From positions 20,765,250-20,829,249 of the forward strand of contig OY811971.1 in assembly GCA_963681505.1 (NCBI GenBank): DNA of 64,000 bases, written 5' to 3'. Each line of letters opens with the position of its first letter. Position 1 is the stretch's first letter. The position numbers and the translations under genes are program-made. This stretch comes from Eunapius fragilis (Eukaryota; Porifera; Demospongiae; Spongillida; Spongillidae). The notes beneath the pieces were generated by a model, which ran no database searches, was not told the DNA's origin, and worked only from the letters and a program-made list of their open reading frames with translations. This document shows, piece by piece, positions 21,964 to 35,239 of this stretch.

Positions 21964-24067
21964 TAAAATCGATCCGCATTTCCCCTTCTTACTGCTCCGC
22001 ATTAGGCCCTCTGAATACTGCACAGTATTCTGTTCCTTATATTAGTCTTCTCACATACGAGTTCCCATATGTGTATGCATACCAGGGTTACTGCATTATG
22101 CAGTGTCTGCTTAACTCTGTATACGGTATACTTCCGCGCAGTGTGGGCCAGCTCGTTACATCTTTGTTCCAATGCCCCTGATCGATACTACGAGGGTCTG
22201 GAAGAGTAACTCCACTGATTTTCTGCTTCTATGTGCAGCGTTTTCGAACCTCCCACGGAAGTGAAGAAAGATACACTGATCTGCACCACCATATTATTGT
22301 ACGTTGCCCTACCATCCACGCAAAACAGGGTGTGGCATGTCACATGATGAAAACCGTCTATATAGCTAGCTTCTCCAGCACGCCCTGCCTACTTCTTATC
22401 TTCATTACAAAGCTACGTGTACCTAATGCCGGCATGCTCCATAGAATTGGTAGCAGCAGCAGTGTGATATATCATCTGCTATATGATTGTACAGGGTTTA
22501 TTTGTCGCTTAGATGTTGGTTTTGGCCTTACCTCTTCCATCATAACATTCACCAAACTACGAATGTTACATTGCTTTTATTAAAATATACGCAGTATCGT
22601 ACATCTTACTTTTTGCACCGTATTGTGGTAACGATCTCTTGACAAAATGAAAAACCCGTGCCAAAAATCGTACCGTGGTCTTAAATGTTTACTTACATGC
22701 GTCGTCCGGCGGATGTGGTTATGTCTAAAGTGAAAACGGTCTGGGTACTACGTGTAACCAATTATATTTGGGCTGAAAATGGCGGTTTCTGTAAGTAATG
22801 ACAGCTGGCTTATATTAAAGTTCATTTTGTTCCTGCTAACGTTTGGATTGAACAGATGGCACTTCTGAGGTCAAGTCTTGCTATTTGGTTCACTACTTGC
22901 GCTAACCTAGCAAAAGGTACGATGGTTTATTTAAATCGCATGTTTTGAAAACAAGTTCCTGTTATGCACCTGTCAATTAATGGTAACTGCGTCCGGGACG
23001 TACATTTTTTTAAATCAAATGCCCCACTGTTGGGGACTAATAACAGAAACTGGTCATATGACCGCTTCTCAATCCATACCGGCCAGTCCCGTCACATGTT
23101 TGATACCTTTTATAACCTACGGTTTCGTTTCTGCTATTCAAAACGAACGCGCGTTAGCCTTTGTAGGCATACCCCTGAAATTGTGCCGCTATACTAGTAG
23201 TTTGGTATTCTATTTACTGCGCATGTTCTTGTTCCGTTCGAATGTACGGCAACGGCTAGAGGTATGATGTTGCGTACCTAACGTGAAACAAAATTATGTG
23301 TGTTCTACCAAGGTCGTCACAAGTTTTGAACTGCAAAACACGTCGATGGGGGAGGGGGAGGTCACAAGCACGTTGGTTTACGATTAAAATTCTTTTACCG
23401 CGGTCGAGGTCAAATCCCCGTGTACGGTCAAATGCGTACCGCAATAATCTGATTAGCTTGTCAAATCAATCTCGGACAGAGGGCGGGTCGCAGTTACCTT
23501 TGACAAAGTGCATTATTCGAACAAAATCTGTCTGATTCCTATTTCGCTCCATTTATTTAAAACGTGATTCTAAATTAATGATGTGCGTATAGGATGCGCA
23601 ATAACGTAAGCAACCCATACTTTATCCTTACTGCGTCCTAAGACAACCCAGTAGGATAGTTTTCATTCTCAAAGGTCGGTCGCTGACCACTCCCCAATGC
23701 CGACCCTAAGCCTAATAACAGATGGACAGATACATCGAATTTGTTTCTATATGTGCGATGTACTTAGGGACTGAGTCATAAGTGTGCATGGAGTGCTTGT
23801 CAGTTATTTGATTGTTTATTAATAATAATTGTATGTGCACGTGATTTAATTAGAATTGCATCGCTCTCAAAATTATTGTGAACGGAGATGACGAAAAGTA
23901 ATCTGCGTTAATTGTGTGACGCCTGAACAATTTTACATGGTCCTATCGAGCCGAGGAATCACACTAAATTGCTGATCAGGTTGTCGCAAAACAGAAGAGA
24001 ATTCGCTCTGGTCATAAGGCATCGACTTCACGCATCGTCTCTCAAGTCTCGGAGAAAGAGAACATAG
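21964..24067. other. 2.1 kb without a recognised gene
   Basis: Short open frames on both strands show no motif, repeat or consistent splice sites. The sequence is unique within the window. It may be plain intergenic DNA or the flank of the BEL/Pao fossil that follows. Confidence 0.5.
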
Positions 24068-27000
24068 CACAATGCAGTTTACCCACGCTAAGGAGTATGA
24101 TCAAAATGCTGAAGGAAAAACTTGATATCATTTTGAAGCTGGACGCTGAAATCTTAGACATCGCAAAGGAGGAAGATAAAATCAAAGAGGAGATTGAACA
24201 GGCAGACCTCTACCAAGAGAAGGTGGATTATTACACTGCAAATGGCTATCAGCGATCAGGAGAAAGGCGAACCACTTGCTTCTACGAACGGGAACACGCA
24301 GGAACAATCTTCATCTGGTGGTACTCAAGCTTCTGCAACGAACGACACCGTTGTAACAATGGAACAAGAACCTCAGAGAGATGGCAAGAATTGCGTAGCA
24401 GCTCAGATTAGTAGATCTGCAACGACATCAGCAGCAGCAGAGAGATAGCCAGAGCACAGCAGAATTCCCAAGGTTAAGCTTCCGAAGATGGTATTGAAAA
24501 AATTTGACCGTCAGCTAACCAATTGGGCTACGTTCCGGGACATGTTCGAGTCTTCTGTTCACACTAACCCTGAACTAATCTGATATTGATAGGTTTAACT
24601 ACCTACACTCGCTACTAGAAGGTCCTGCTGCAGATGCGGTTGCTGGTCTCTCGTTCACTACTGCAAACTATGCAAGCGATTCGGGAACAAGCAGCAAGTG
24701 GTGAGCAAGCATATGGATCTCCTGCTGGAATTGAAGGTATAACCACTGCAAGAGTTCAAGAGATTATGTCAGCTATATGACCAGGTTGAAGGTCATGTCA
24801 GAAGCCTAAAGCAGGTGTTTCATCTGCCAAAAGAAGCGACATGTAGGCAGATCCTCTGGCAGATGTCACAACTGTCAGGCAAGACACCACACCAGCATTT
24901 GTGGTGCTTCCAGGAAACCCAGATCATTGGCGAGTCCGCAAGTTCATCTTCCCAGTCTCAGTGCACCCAAGCAGCAACACAGCCTGGGAACATCACAACA
25001 TTCCGATATCAGAACACCAGTATTGTTGCAGACTGCAACTGTGGCAGCATACTACAAGGGAACACCAGCTGACACAATTAAGGTCCGACTAATTCTCGAT
25101 ATGGTAGCCAGAAGTTGTACATATCTTCAAAACTGAAGGCTCACTCAGGTTAAAGGTGGTGCAATCTGTTGCTGTCTCCATTAGGACGTTCGGAACTGAA
25201 GCGGATAAAATCCAAATATGTGATGTTGTGACGCTTGGACTCACGGCTAGAACAGGAGTGGATCTTGAGCTCTCTCGGTATGTAGTGCCACTTATTTGTG
25301 AGCGTCTGTCTGGACAGCCATTGGAGCGATATCCATACCTCTCTGGTTTGGAACTTGCTGACTCTGGTAATGCATTAGACCACTTAGAAATAAAACATTC
25401 TTGTTGGTGCTGACTACTATTGGAAGGTCACAACTGGAAGGATCGTGCATGGAAGAGTTGGACCTACTGCTATCAAGACAAGGTTTGGGTGGGTTTTGTC
25501 TGGACCTATACACAGCAGACATCCTGTTTCCACCACTACGAACATGATTTGTTCACACGTGGGTTGTGTTCAACCGGAAAACCTTGCTGATTTGGACAAG
25601 AAGGATCAGATGTTCAAGGAATTACACACATTGGGAGTGAGGGAGAAGGAAGACTCCGTCTATGACAAGTTCATCAGGACTGTGGAGCTGAAGAATGGTC
25701 GATATTCTGTCCAACTTCCATGGAAAGAACCGCAGCAACTGCTGCCAGATAACCTTGATATCAGCAAGGATAGACTCTTTAATCTTCTGAGGAGGCTTAA
25801 ACAGACTCCTGACATACTGAACCAGTATGACTCGATCATATGAGAGCAGATGAAGAATGCAGTCAAGTCACTGAGCGATGGACCTAGGAAGGACTCACTA
25901 CATACCACATCATGCAGTGATACGTGAGGCCAAGCAGACAACAAAGATGCAGATTGTGTATGATGCCTCTGCTAAGACCCAAGACCTTCATTGAACGACT
26001 GCTTGTATACTGGCCCCACATTTGGGCAGAATATACTAGACATCCTTCTTTGATTCCGACTTTTCCATGCAGCAGTGACTGCAGACATAGAGAAGGCGTT
26101 CCTTATGGTGTCAGTTGCAGAACTGCTTTTAAGGTTCCTTTGGGTAGATGATGTTAGTATTCCACTTCCAAGAGTCATCTCACTTAGATTTGCCAGAGTG
26201 GTCTTTGGGGAAGCGTCTAGCCAATTTTTGCTCAATACCACCTTGAGACATCACATGGAGTGCTACCGGAACAGTTACCCATCCTTTGTGTACAATTTCA
26301 TTCGCTCCATTATATGTGGATGAGCTAATGTCAGGGGCAGATACTGAGAAGGAAGCTAAAGCTCTGTCTGTGAAGGCTGTGTCTCGGCTAGCGGATGTAG
26401 GTTTCAACTTGAGAAAGTTTGTAACCAATTCTCAGACACTTCAAAAAAAACTTTATTCTGATTTGCAGACTACATTTACCTCAGTGATGACACCCAGCAG
26501 TGGCAAATCAGTTGCACTTGACAATGAGTCTTACACTTGGCGATAAGCTCCTAGTTCCAGAATGCGTGAAGGCGTTGGGGAGACCAACAGATGACCAACT
26601 TGTAGTACTCTACTCAGCATTACCTCTGAAACAAGGCCGACTAAGAGGAGCATCTGCTAATGTTCTGTATCCCCAGATGCTACTTTTATGGTGTTTCAAA
26701 ACCTACTGCTTGCTCCCTAGTTGGTTACTGTGATGCATCCAAGAGAGCATATGCTGCTGTGATTTTCTTGAAGATACGAACGGCTGATAGCTGTACAGCA
26801 CAGTTTGTTGTTTCAAGGACAAGAGTTGCACTCCTCAGAACAATCCATCCCTCGTCTTGAACTGTTGGCTGCACTTTTGCTCTCTCGACTTCTGTCAAGT
26901 GTCACACAAGCTCTGACGCCAGAGCAAGCCTCAATGCTAAACAGACTCCAAGATTGTACTCTACTGGGTCAGAATAGTCAAAAGGAAATGAAAACAGTTC

Positions 27001-27236
27001 ATGCAGAATCGTGTAAATGAGATCAGACCATTGGTGCCTGCTGACTGTTGGTATCACTGTCCTGGAGAACAGAACCCAGTGGATCTAGAGGTGTTGACTT
27101 CACACAATCCTCCAGCAGTGTGCCATGGATGACTGTTCCAACATGGCTGTTTGATCTCACATTTCCACCACAGAACCAAAGACAATCCATGGTAGAGCAT
27201 CACAACTTTTGCCACGACATTCTCAAATCTTTTTTT
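24068..27236 (+). mobile_element. BEL/Pao retroelement fragment (badly broken)
   Basis: A plus-strand BEL/Pao fossil. It keeps an N-terminal coiled-coil gag segment (near 24.1 kb), a gag core (near 24.5-24.75 kb), a DUF1758-like aspartic protease region (about 25.1-25.6 kb), reverse transcriptase pieces including the YVDELMSG box (near 26.3 kb), and the Peptidase_A17/RNase H region (near 26.7-27.1 kb). No matching LTRs were found. Many breaks; very old. Confidence 0.8.
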
Positions 27237-27481
27237 ATTTTTCAGTAATCTAATAGGGCTTATAGAGATTAGTTATTATGCAGAGCTTCACTTTCTGATT
27301 CACGTCGGTTAATTAGCAATATTTCATCAACTTTGTAGATGCGATGAAATTATGTGATTACTATCACTGTTTTGCAAAGCTATAGTAATGTGTCAAAATA
27401 GTTTTAATTGAAACTGTTTCTAACACTACAATGCACTCGCCTCATGGGTGTACCATAATAAATTTTTATATATCAATTTTA

Positions 27482-29029
27482 CAGACGACGCTATGAGCTA
27501 AGTTGTCAGGAGGGGTGTATCCTGTGGGGCCAGCATGTCATCATTCCCTACAGCCTGAGGGCTCATCTACTTCAAGAGTTACATGAAGGTCATATGAAAA
27601 TGAAGGCCCTGGCAAGGAGCTACATATGGTGGCCCAATATGGATGCAGACATTGAGAAGATAGCTGCAAGGTGCGAAGAATGCGGAATGACAGCTAATGT
27701 GCCCCAACCTCCTTTATGTCATCCATGGCAACACACTCATACCCCTTGGGATAGGATCCATGTTGATTTTGGAGATTGGTAAGGAACACACTTTCTAGTA
27801 GTCGTTGATGCACATACATGTAGCAAGTGGCCAGAGGTGTGGGTGATGCGCTCTACCACAACTCAACGTACCATTGAAGTGTTGTCGGAAGTATTTGCCA
27901 TACATGGGTTACCTAGATTTCTAGTGACAGACAATGGCCCTCAATTCACTGCAAAGGAATCTGCAGAATTCTTGAAAACCAACTGCATTGTGCATCGTAC
28001 TTCTGCACCATATCACCCTGCAACCAATGGGTTGGCAGAGAACATGGTTAGAAATGTGAAACACTGGTTAAGGAAACAGGACAAAGGCCCCCTGGCAGTT
28101 TCCATCACGGAGTTCCTTCGAACATACCGCAACGTGCCGCACACAGGAACAAGCAAATCTTCAGAGATCATATTTGGACGAAGTTTGCGTACTCGAATCT
28201 CTATGGTTCTACCAAACATGATGGGAAAATCAGAGAGGGAAAAGTTGGCCGGTATGACTGCCTATCCACGTATGCATTCCTTTCAAGAAGGAGATTTGGT
28301 CTGGGTCAAAGATTTCCGTCCAACATCTGCAAGTAAATGGTGCATAGGATCCATCAAAGATGTTCTTGGTAAATTGACTTATAATGTCAAACTGGCTGAT
28401 GGGCACCAGAGGAAGGTTCATTTAGATCATCTACGGTTGAGGGAGAAAGAGTGGGGTGTCATTCCTTCCTCAGATGAGGAAATGCCAAAAGCAAGTACAT
28501 TTGAGCAACCTCAAAATGAATTGGATACAAGTCGTGAGACGCCCAAGATGTCCACTCAACAACATCCGAGCAAGGGCAGTGCAGAGTTATAGACACAAGC
28601 CTATTTGGGTAGTCATGCAGAGGCATGTCAAGGAGAGCTACCATTGGCCATTGCCCTGTCAGTACCGAAGTCTACGTTACAAGAACCAGGATGGGTGCCT
28701 TCTATCGACTCACCGAAATCTACATCACAAGTGCCTTCTATCAACAAAGGGCCAGGATGGGTGCCTACTTCTATCGACTCACCACAATCTACATCACAAG
28801 AGCCAAGGCGTTCGTTAAGGCAGTTGAGACCACCAAAGCGTTATGTTGAGGAATGTCCTTAATAAAGGTGAAGGAGACTGTAATGTATTAGGCATGCATG
28901 AATCATCCACCCACACACACCTGAGTGCGCATGCGTGATTGACAAAACACGTTCTTATAATTGTGTAAGAGCATAGTGAGATTCATTAGATATCTGTGTC
29001 CATCGTGAACATTGGATACACAATAACAG
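27482..29029 (+). mobile_element. Ty3/gypsy 3' fragment: integrase plus LTR (broken)
   Basis: Plus-strand integrase region of the K02A2.6-like Ty3/gypsy type. The zinc-binding part and the DDE core (TDNGPQF, APYHPATNGLAEN) lie at 27.5-28.2 kb, followed by the C-terminal DNA-binding part. A purine run near 28.87 kb is followed by a probable ~150 bp LTR (about 28880-29029, TGTAATG...AATAACA). Only the 3' portion of the element is present, with a small number of breaks. Its right edge abuts the oppositely oriented Ty3/gypsy piece. Confidence 0.8.
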
Positions 29030-29039
29030 TCATTCTGAA

Positions 29040-30700
29040 ATCCCCGCACAGTCTAATTGTGCCATCTTTCTGTGGCACTACCACTACCACTCACTCCATG
29101 TGACAGCCGTTATGACCCCTTCCTGTTCCAGTCGGCTCAGTTCGTTTCTTACCTTGCTGCGCAGGCTGTACGGCACTGGTCGAGCCTTCATAAAGACTGG
29201 TATGGCTCCTTCTTTCAGGGGTAATTGCGCCCTCGTTCCTGACACTTTTCCAAGCTTCTGCTGTGTGATGTTAGGGAACCTTGCCAACAATGCCTTCAGT
29301 CTCTCTGCCCTCTGCACTAGCTGTTTCTCCTTCCCTTGGAACCATTGTCATTGACTTGATAGCTGACCATTCAACCGGTAGTGATGCCAACCAGTTCCTG
29401 CCAAACAGGTGTGGCCCCGACCCATCAACCACCACAAATATCAATTGCTCTGATACTGTGTCCTTCCTCACTGTCACTTTAATCTGTCCCCGTGGACGCA
29501 CTGCCACTCCCATGTAGGTTTTTAGCCTTGAGCGTGTCTTCTGCAAGGGAATTGTTTTGAACCTTTTCTTATATTCTTCAAATGGCAATATGGATACCTC
29601 CACTCTAGTATCCAACTCCATCCGTAGCGGTTGTTCGTTCACCATGACCTCCACATACATAGGTTCACCTGTTTTCCACTGTTTCATTCCCTTTCTCTTG
29701 TCTTCTGCTAGACCATGTAGTGATCCCCATTGTAGTCTGTCCCCTTCTTCACTTTCACTGTCTCCCTCTAGCTCATTAACAGAGTGCTCTTTTGTGAGTA
29801 GACCTTTTCCAACACCTGTTCCTTCTGCGTTCTTCTTTGCACGACATGCCTTCTCAATATGCTCCCGTTTCCTGCAAAATCTGCAAACTTCGTTTCTGAA
29901 CCTGCACTGTTGAGTGTCATGCGCTCCTCCACACCTGTAGCAAGCCCCTGGGCCTGACTGTCTCCCCTTTCTTAGTGGCGCTGCCACTTGGTGTACTTCT
30001 TGTTCCTGTTTTGTGACACTCTGCAACTGTTCTGCGTCTTTAGCCGCCCTTTCTGCTATTTCTGCTGTCTCCAGCGCCTTGGCCAAAGTGAGGTCTGTCT
30101 TTGTGAGGAGTCTCTTCTGCACCCTCTCATCCCTCATACCACACACAAACCTGTCTCTCAGCGTCTCCGATAATGTCCCACCAAACGCACAGTGTTCGGC
30201 TAAATTCTGCAAATGAGCTGCATATTCCATTATACTTTTGCCCTCTTTATGTTCCCTCTTGTGGAAGCGGAACCATTCAGCGATGACTAGAAGTTTCAGC
30301 GCTATGTGTGTCGTTAAGGTTGCTACCAGCTGCTCATTTGTTCGTCTTTCAATTTAAGGGGTGCTACGAGCGCCCCGAGTAGGCCAAATGTTTCTTTTCC
30401 AACACAGGCCAGGAAAGCGTCCTTTTTCTGTTCAGCTCCCACCTTATTTGCCAGGAAGAAATGTTCTAGCCGCTCGACGTAACTCAACCAGTCTTCCATG
30501 GACGCATCATACTCCCCTATCTTGCCTAGAAACCCTGCCATACTTGTATCCCACCCTTGTCACCACTGTAGAGTATCGGTTCCCTCTATGTACTCGAATA
30601 GCTCACAACCTCAACAGCCATCCATTCATTAGTGAATCATTCATACATCACATGCACACACGTGATCCTATATATATCTATAATCACTGAATGTTTCCGG
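29040..30700 (-). mobile_element. Ty3/gypsy 5' fragment: gag, protease, early RT (broken)
   Basis: The minus strand encodes gag (near 30.54-29.9 kb) with CCHC knuckles (CYRCGGAHDTQQC, CRFCRKREHIEKAC), then a retropepsin-like domain, then the entry into reverse transcriptase up to about 29.04 kb, where it stops abruptly at the LTR of the neighbouring plus-strand fragment. A probable 5' LTR lies at about 30.58-30.72 kb. It is a fossil with few to several breaks. The abrupt junction suggests that the plus-strand element landed inside this one. Confidence 0.8.
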
Positions 30701-30739
30701 ACATCATAGGCTCTTGTTTTGAGAGCTTTACAACTTTCG

Positions 30740-31480
30740 TGCCCCATGATAAAACCTCACATTGACTGGAGACAAAATCCAGCTTACAGCCTCAATCACT
30801 ACAGCCTTTTCAACTCTGTGTTTGAATGGTTTGATAAGTTCTAAACCTTCTAGTATAGCTTGACTGTCTGCCAGGGCTGTCATCCGTGCATATCCTCCAA
30901 TATGCTACCTAGCTTCCTGTTGCAAGGATTCCATTCTCTTCTTTGGGAGTCCTTTTACCAAAAGCGCTTGTGTTACCTGCTTTGTATCGTCAAATTTGAA
31001 CTTGAATTATTATGCTGAATCAGAACATTTTCAAGCTTCATCAACACTTTTTGTGCAGGTATATCCCCCTAACTTTGTCAGCGGCATCGTGTAAAAGCTC
31101 TTGAGACATTAGTTGGACAGAGAATTTCAGCCTCTTTAACGGCAGCTATGAGAACAGACTGTACCATGGTTGACCAGCCACCTGGGTTACTCTCATTTTT
31201 CCATTACGGTTTTGCATGTGCTCTGAGAGCAATATCTTTCTCATAGATGCAGTGAATCCAAATGCGTCCCACACATCCTTCCTCATTCAAATTAATTTCT
31301 CACTTGTCACTATAGCTGAAGACGCACCAGCATAAGGTACATCCTCAACACTAACCATTTCTGTGATGGACTTCATTGCTTTCTTTGATGCACACCTTGT
31401 CGAGTACTCAAGTGAAGGCCTTGCACCACCATTTGATTTCTTAGGCCACCCCCTTTTCCTTACTATTGCCACCTTAGTAT
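30740..31480 (-). pseudogene. Decayed coding trace, unidentified
   Basis: Minus-strand frames keep protein-like stretches, for example ARPSLEYSTRCASKKAMK (near 31.4 kb), MRKDVWDAFGFTASMRK (near 31.25 kb) and GGYARMTALADSQAIL (near 30.88 kb), split by stops and frame changes. The first resembles the 'GRP-x-F-x-SERSKRRK' type motif I associate with repetitive genes of unknown function in aquatic invertebrates. No domain is assigned. Confidence 0.35.
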
Positions 31481-31495
31481 TACACCATCACATCA

Positions 31496-31835
31496 GGAAC
31501 TACGATAGTAGTTCCTATATAGGAATTGACCCGGGTCGTGAATATCATTAAAAACCGCAACCAGCATACAACTCACGTACCAAGAAACGGATAGTTTAGC
31601 TCTTTGTTCCTATCGAACCAGAAGGCAAAGACGGTCATTTTAATGTTTTGTTCAAGTTTTCAAACTGTTTGCTTCAAGAGAACAAAAAAGTGCGTGTTTT
31701 ACCTCGTCCCCAGGCCAATTCTTCTCCGTCGTTGTCATCGTCTAATTCTTCTCGCACAAGTACAACTCGGGATAGGAATGGTTTTAAAGAGCGCAAATTA
31801 TGCCAATTGCTTTAGAATCTCCTAGAAGGACATCT
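31496..31835 (+). repeat. Dispersed repeat with terminal hairpin, copy 1
   Basis: About 340 bp, diverged but alignable with 54336-54690. It starts with a hairpin (GGAACTAC, loop GATA, GTAGTTCC) followed by TATAGGAATTGACCC and ATATCATTAAAAACCGC. It ends near a block reading CTTTAGAATCTCCTAGAAGG. The hairpin arms differ in sequence between copies but still pair. Type unknown. Confidence 0.6.
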
Positions 31836-32113
31836 TCAGGTATCAATAAAGCATAAAACTGATATACGTAATCATTACGTAATGCGTAGTGTAAAATAGA
31901 AGCGTTCCCATGGCGACATTAACGTATATTTAGAATTGTGCAAACAAAAGAGGAGAGCTAAACAACGAAACGACGAGTTAGAATTTCCTTACAGTGATCC
32001 CAAACAAAAGCGGGCGTCTGCTCGTGACGGTAATTGAAGCAGGGGGGGGGGGGGGGGGTTGGCACTTGCCATATTAATAATCGATAAAAAATGATAATAA
32101 AAAAATAGAGGAA
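31836..32113. other. Short gap with a poly-G run
   Basis: No gene. A run of about 17 G lies near 32042-32058. Confidence 0.6.
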
Positions 32114-32401
32114 ACAAGTAAAGAAAAACATTCTCTAACGAGAAAGTTGGTGGGATATAGGAATTGGAGGCAATGGTGGTGTAAAAAGGAAGGGAACAAG
32201 GTTTTGAGAAAAGGGTAATGAGACAAAAATCCTATATTTAGCACGCGTAAATGTAACAGAACCAAAAGAAGTGCTAAACATAGGATTTTTGTCTCATTAC
32301 CCTTTTCTCAAAACCTTGTTCCCTTCCTTTTTACACCACCATTGCCTCCAATTCCTATAGCCCACCAACTTTCTCGTTAGAGAATGTTTTTCTTTACTTG
32401 T
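32114..32401. mobile_element. Foldback MITE, family A, copy 2
   Basis: 288 bp, an almost perfect hairpin with tips ACAAGTAAAGAAAAACATTC and their complement, and a small loop near 32250-32275. It shares tips, GGTGGTGTAAAAAG and CCTATATTTAGCAC with copies at 572 and 54931. The arm segment between those blocks is its own, yet it pairs perfectly with its partner arm. Confidence 0.92.
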
Positions 32402-33501
32402 GCACATTAAGAACGTTTGCATTTGCTTTGGCAATCTGCCATGCTGCTTCGTACTGTTTACTTCCGGAATTACGTCCGACCAATTTTTCTAGTACCCAGA
32501 CTTGCGTGTGGCGACCAGGCATATAAAGGCATTTGTGTTCTTCGACTGAAACATTAATCTATTGCTGTGCTTCCTTGCTGTCCTGCTTATTTGATTTATG
32601 TACGTGCGTTTCAAGCGATTTCTCCTTCACAGTTCGCGCAATTTTCGCTAAATCCGAATTGCTCCAGACCCCGAACTGCTCGTCTCTGACAATGGATATC
32701 TTTTCGTCTCTTCCCATGGCAATTGCAAAAAAATATTGTTTCTTTGCTTATCACAGATTAATCTAATACAATTTAACTAGATGATGCTTATATCTATTCT
32801 TCCCGATTTTATGATCCGCTACAAGCACCCAAAATTTTGGTACTGAAATTACGGAGATGCTCTGTTAATAAATATGGATGTGACATGCTGATGACACTGA
32901 AATATGGTGGCTCAGTGGGTTAAAACCACCTACAGCTCAAATTAAGTGCTTAAAATGAGTGAACAACCCTATCTTTGATGATCTACTGTACCTCTTACGG
33001 ATAAGAGATTAAGAAGTTATGATGATTTTGTATTATGCCAACTCTACTTGAAACATATTTTCTGTGGTGTGTTGTTATGGCAACCAATTTATGTTAAACA
33101 CATGGTGCACACTTTGAAAATGGTTGTTTTGATAATTTATAAAAATGCCAATGGTGAAAAGTGTTAATAAAACATTCCACTGTGTAGATCTATTTCAGCT
33201 CTAATTAAAAAATACCTCAAAAGTTGTACAATCCACACTAAGGCTATACATAATAGCAAAAAACGATGGTTTTTTGGAATAAATATAATAATAACTTTAA
33301 CTTTGGCTGCGTATACCATTCATGTCCTTGGCTGATTCGCATATTTCGAAAGTGCAAATTTAAGTTCAATCAGTTAAATAAGGGACAGTATCAATTATCC
33401 AGAGTTTCGGTGCATTTTAAACGTTGGCAATTTATATAGAAATTTGTCACCAATTTCATGCGGCCGGATGTACATTAGCAATAAAGTGGTGTAACGCTAC
33501 T
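32402..33501. other. 1.1 kb AT-rich, no gene recognised
   Basis: It contains CTAGTACCCAGACTTGC near 32490, which resembles the tip of the palindromic MITE at 54746 and a sequence at 58929, so an element end may be buried here. Otherwise I see nothing. Confidence 0.5.
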
Positions 33502-33792
33502 GTTATAACCAATCCGATTCATTGGAGGGCTTTTGTCAGTAATTGCAGCATTTTGTTTCGCAATCCTTTGCCGTTTTCAATCGTTCAAGACATATGAAGC
33601 TTATGTACGCTTTGCTGACATGAAAGCTGAATGCTGGCTGTTATAAAAAATCCATATTCATTGAAAAATTTTGCCAGCAATTGCAGCATTACGTTTCGTT
33701 GACTAAACTGTAACAATCCTTTGCCGTATTCAATCATTGAAGACGCAAGAGGCTTCTATAAGCCACGCTGACATGTAAGCTGACTACTATAT
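33502..33792. repeat. Two-copy diverged tandem repeat (~140-150 bp)
   Basis: Two adjacent copies (about 33502-33640 and 33641-33792) share TTATAA, AATTGCAGCATT, CAATCCTTTGCCGT and GCTGACATG blocks in order. The second has a short insertion. This is an old local duplication. Confidence 0.75.
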
Positions 33793-34077
33793 CGCCTTTC
33801 TCTAGTAAGTGTATATATGGTGCTTAAGTATAATAGATTCAAACACATCATTACGCACTAACGTTTGGCATATCTACTGATGAGACCGCATCTCCATTCA
33901 AAACTCGTTCCGTTCAAGAGTTGTCACGCGCTGATTCACACAGCCAAAAAAAAATCATATACTAATTCCGTTAATGTTAATTAGTTTTAAACTATTGCTA
34001 TAGGCTACCACTCGGCGCGCGCTAAACATGTGTCAACTTGTCCCAGTCGTACAAATTTTTACATGCATTTTTGGTGT

Positions 34078-34841
34078 AGGTGGTCTTAATGTCTATTGTC
34101 CTCAGTGTCCACCCGGGAGTACAATTGGACACCCGGGTGGACAGCAAAAAAAGTTTTTGCCGTTCGGTCATGGAAGGGACCTAGTGGCATTTAACGGTAC
34201 CGGCTTATAGAACAAGTCTTTTTAGGATCGGGCTGAGATAAGTAAGGCTTAAATCCTTTCGATACCCGTAAAACGAGCCGTGCTAGTGGACCTATCCATT
34301 ACGCTCCGTGCGGTACGTACATATCGTATACGAGCTACGTAAGGAAGTTTTTTTGCCAACGTTCATACAGATAGTAAAATAGCTGTTTCTCTGGACTAGT
34401 GTTTGTCAACAAAAGGTGATTTAGAGCTTTCAGCTGTCTGTTTGCTATTAGGGCTATGTTTAAAAGAACATGTACGCGTATACTCGTACATGACCTTTTA
34501 AACATAGGTCTAAACAGACAGCTGAAAGCTCTCTATCACCTTTTGTTGACAAACACTAGTCCAGAGAAATGGCTATTTTACTATCTGTATGAACGTTGGC
34601 AAAAAAAAAACGTGCCTTACGTACAGTAGCTCGTATACGATATGTACGTACCTCACGGAACGTAATGGATAGGTCCGCTAGCACGGCTCGTTTTACGGGT
34701 ATCGAAAGGATTTAAGCCGGTACCGTTAAATGCCACTAGGTCCCTTCCATGACCGAACGGCAAAAACTTTTTTTGCTGTCCACCCGGGAGTCCAATTGTA
34801 CCCCCGGGTGGACGCTCAGGACAATAGACATTAACCCACCT
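34078..34841. mobile_element. 764 bp hairpin element
   Basis: The two halves are near-perfect inverted copies (arms about 330-370 bp). The tips read AGGTGG...TTAATGTCTATTGTCC and subterminal CCACCCGGGAG words repeat. The left arm has an extra ~45 bp (near 34206-34250). The centre is a short loop around 34470-34490. There is no coding capacity. A diverged relative of an arm segment (CGTAAAACAAGCGGTGCTAG) may lie near 46.52 kb. Target duplication is not resolved. Confidence 0.85.
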
Positions 34842-35239
34842 GAGGGGTAGTTAATACATTTGTGATCAACAGTAACAAAGGATATGGTTTCAGCCCAGCA
34901 GTGGTTCTACCTCTACCATTGCCTCCCCATTCGCTGATGCACTGTGTATGGCCACTTTATATACACACGTACAGTACATCAGACATTATTGGAATCACCC
35001 AAATATTTTGACTTGACAGGCACATTATTTCTACATGATTCTGTGTGGCAGAGGGGGGAGAGAAAAATGTTTATCCACCTTGCTGTTTCCATGTACCACA
35101 TCTGTATGTATGTATGTATGTATGTATGTATGTATGTATGTATGTATATGTATGTATGTTTGCAAGCATGTATGTATGTATGTATGTATGTATGTTCTTA
35201 GTGGAAGAAAATCTTAATGAGAAGGCTAGGACGTTACGA
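34842..35239. other. Non-coding stretch with a GTAT microsatellite
   Basis: No gene. The microsatellite at 35104-35195 is listed separately. Confidence 0.6.
35104..35195. repeat. (GTAT)n microsatellite
   Basis: An interrupted run of GTAT units. It produces Met-Tyr-Val-Cys frames that are not genes. Confidence 0.95.
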
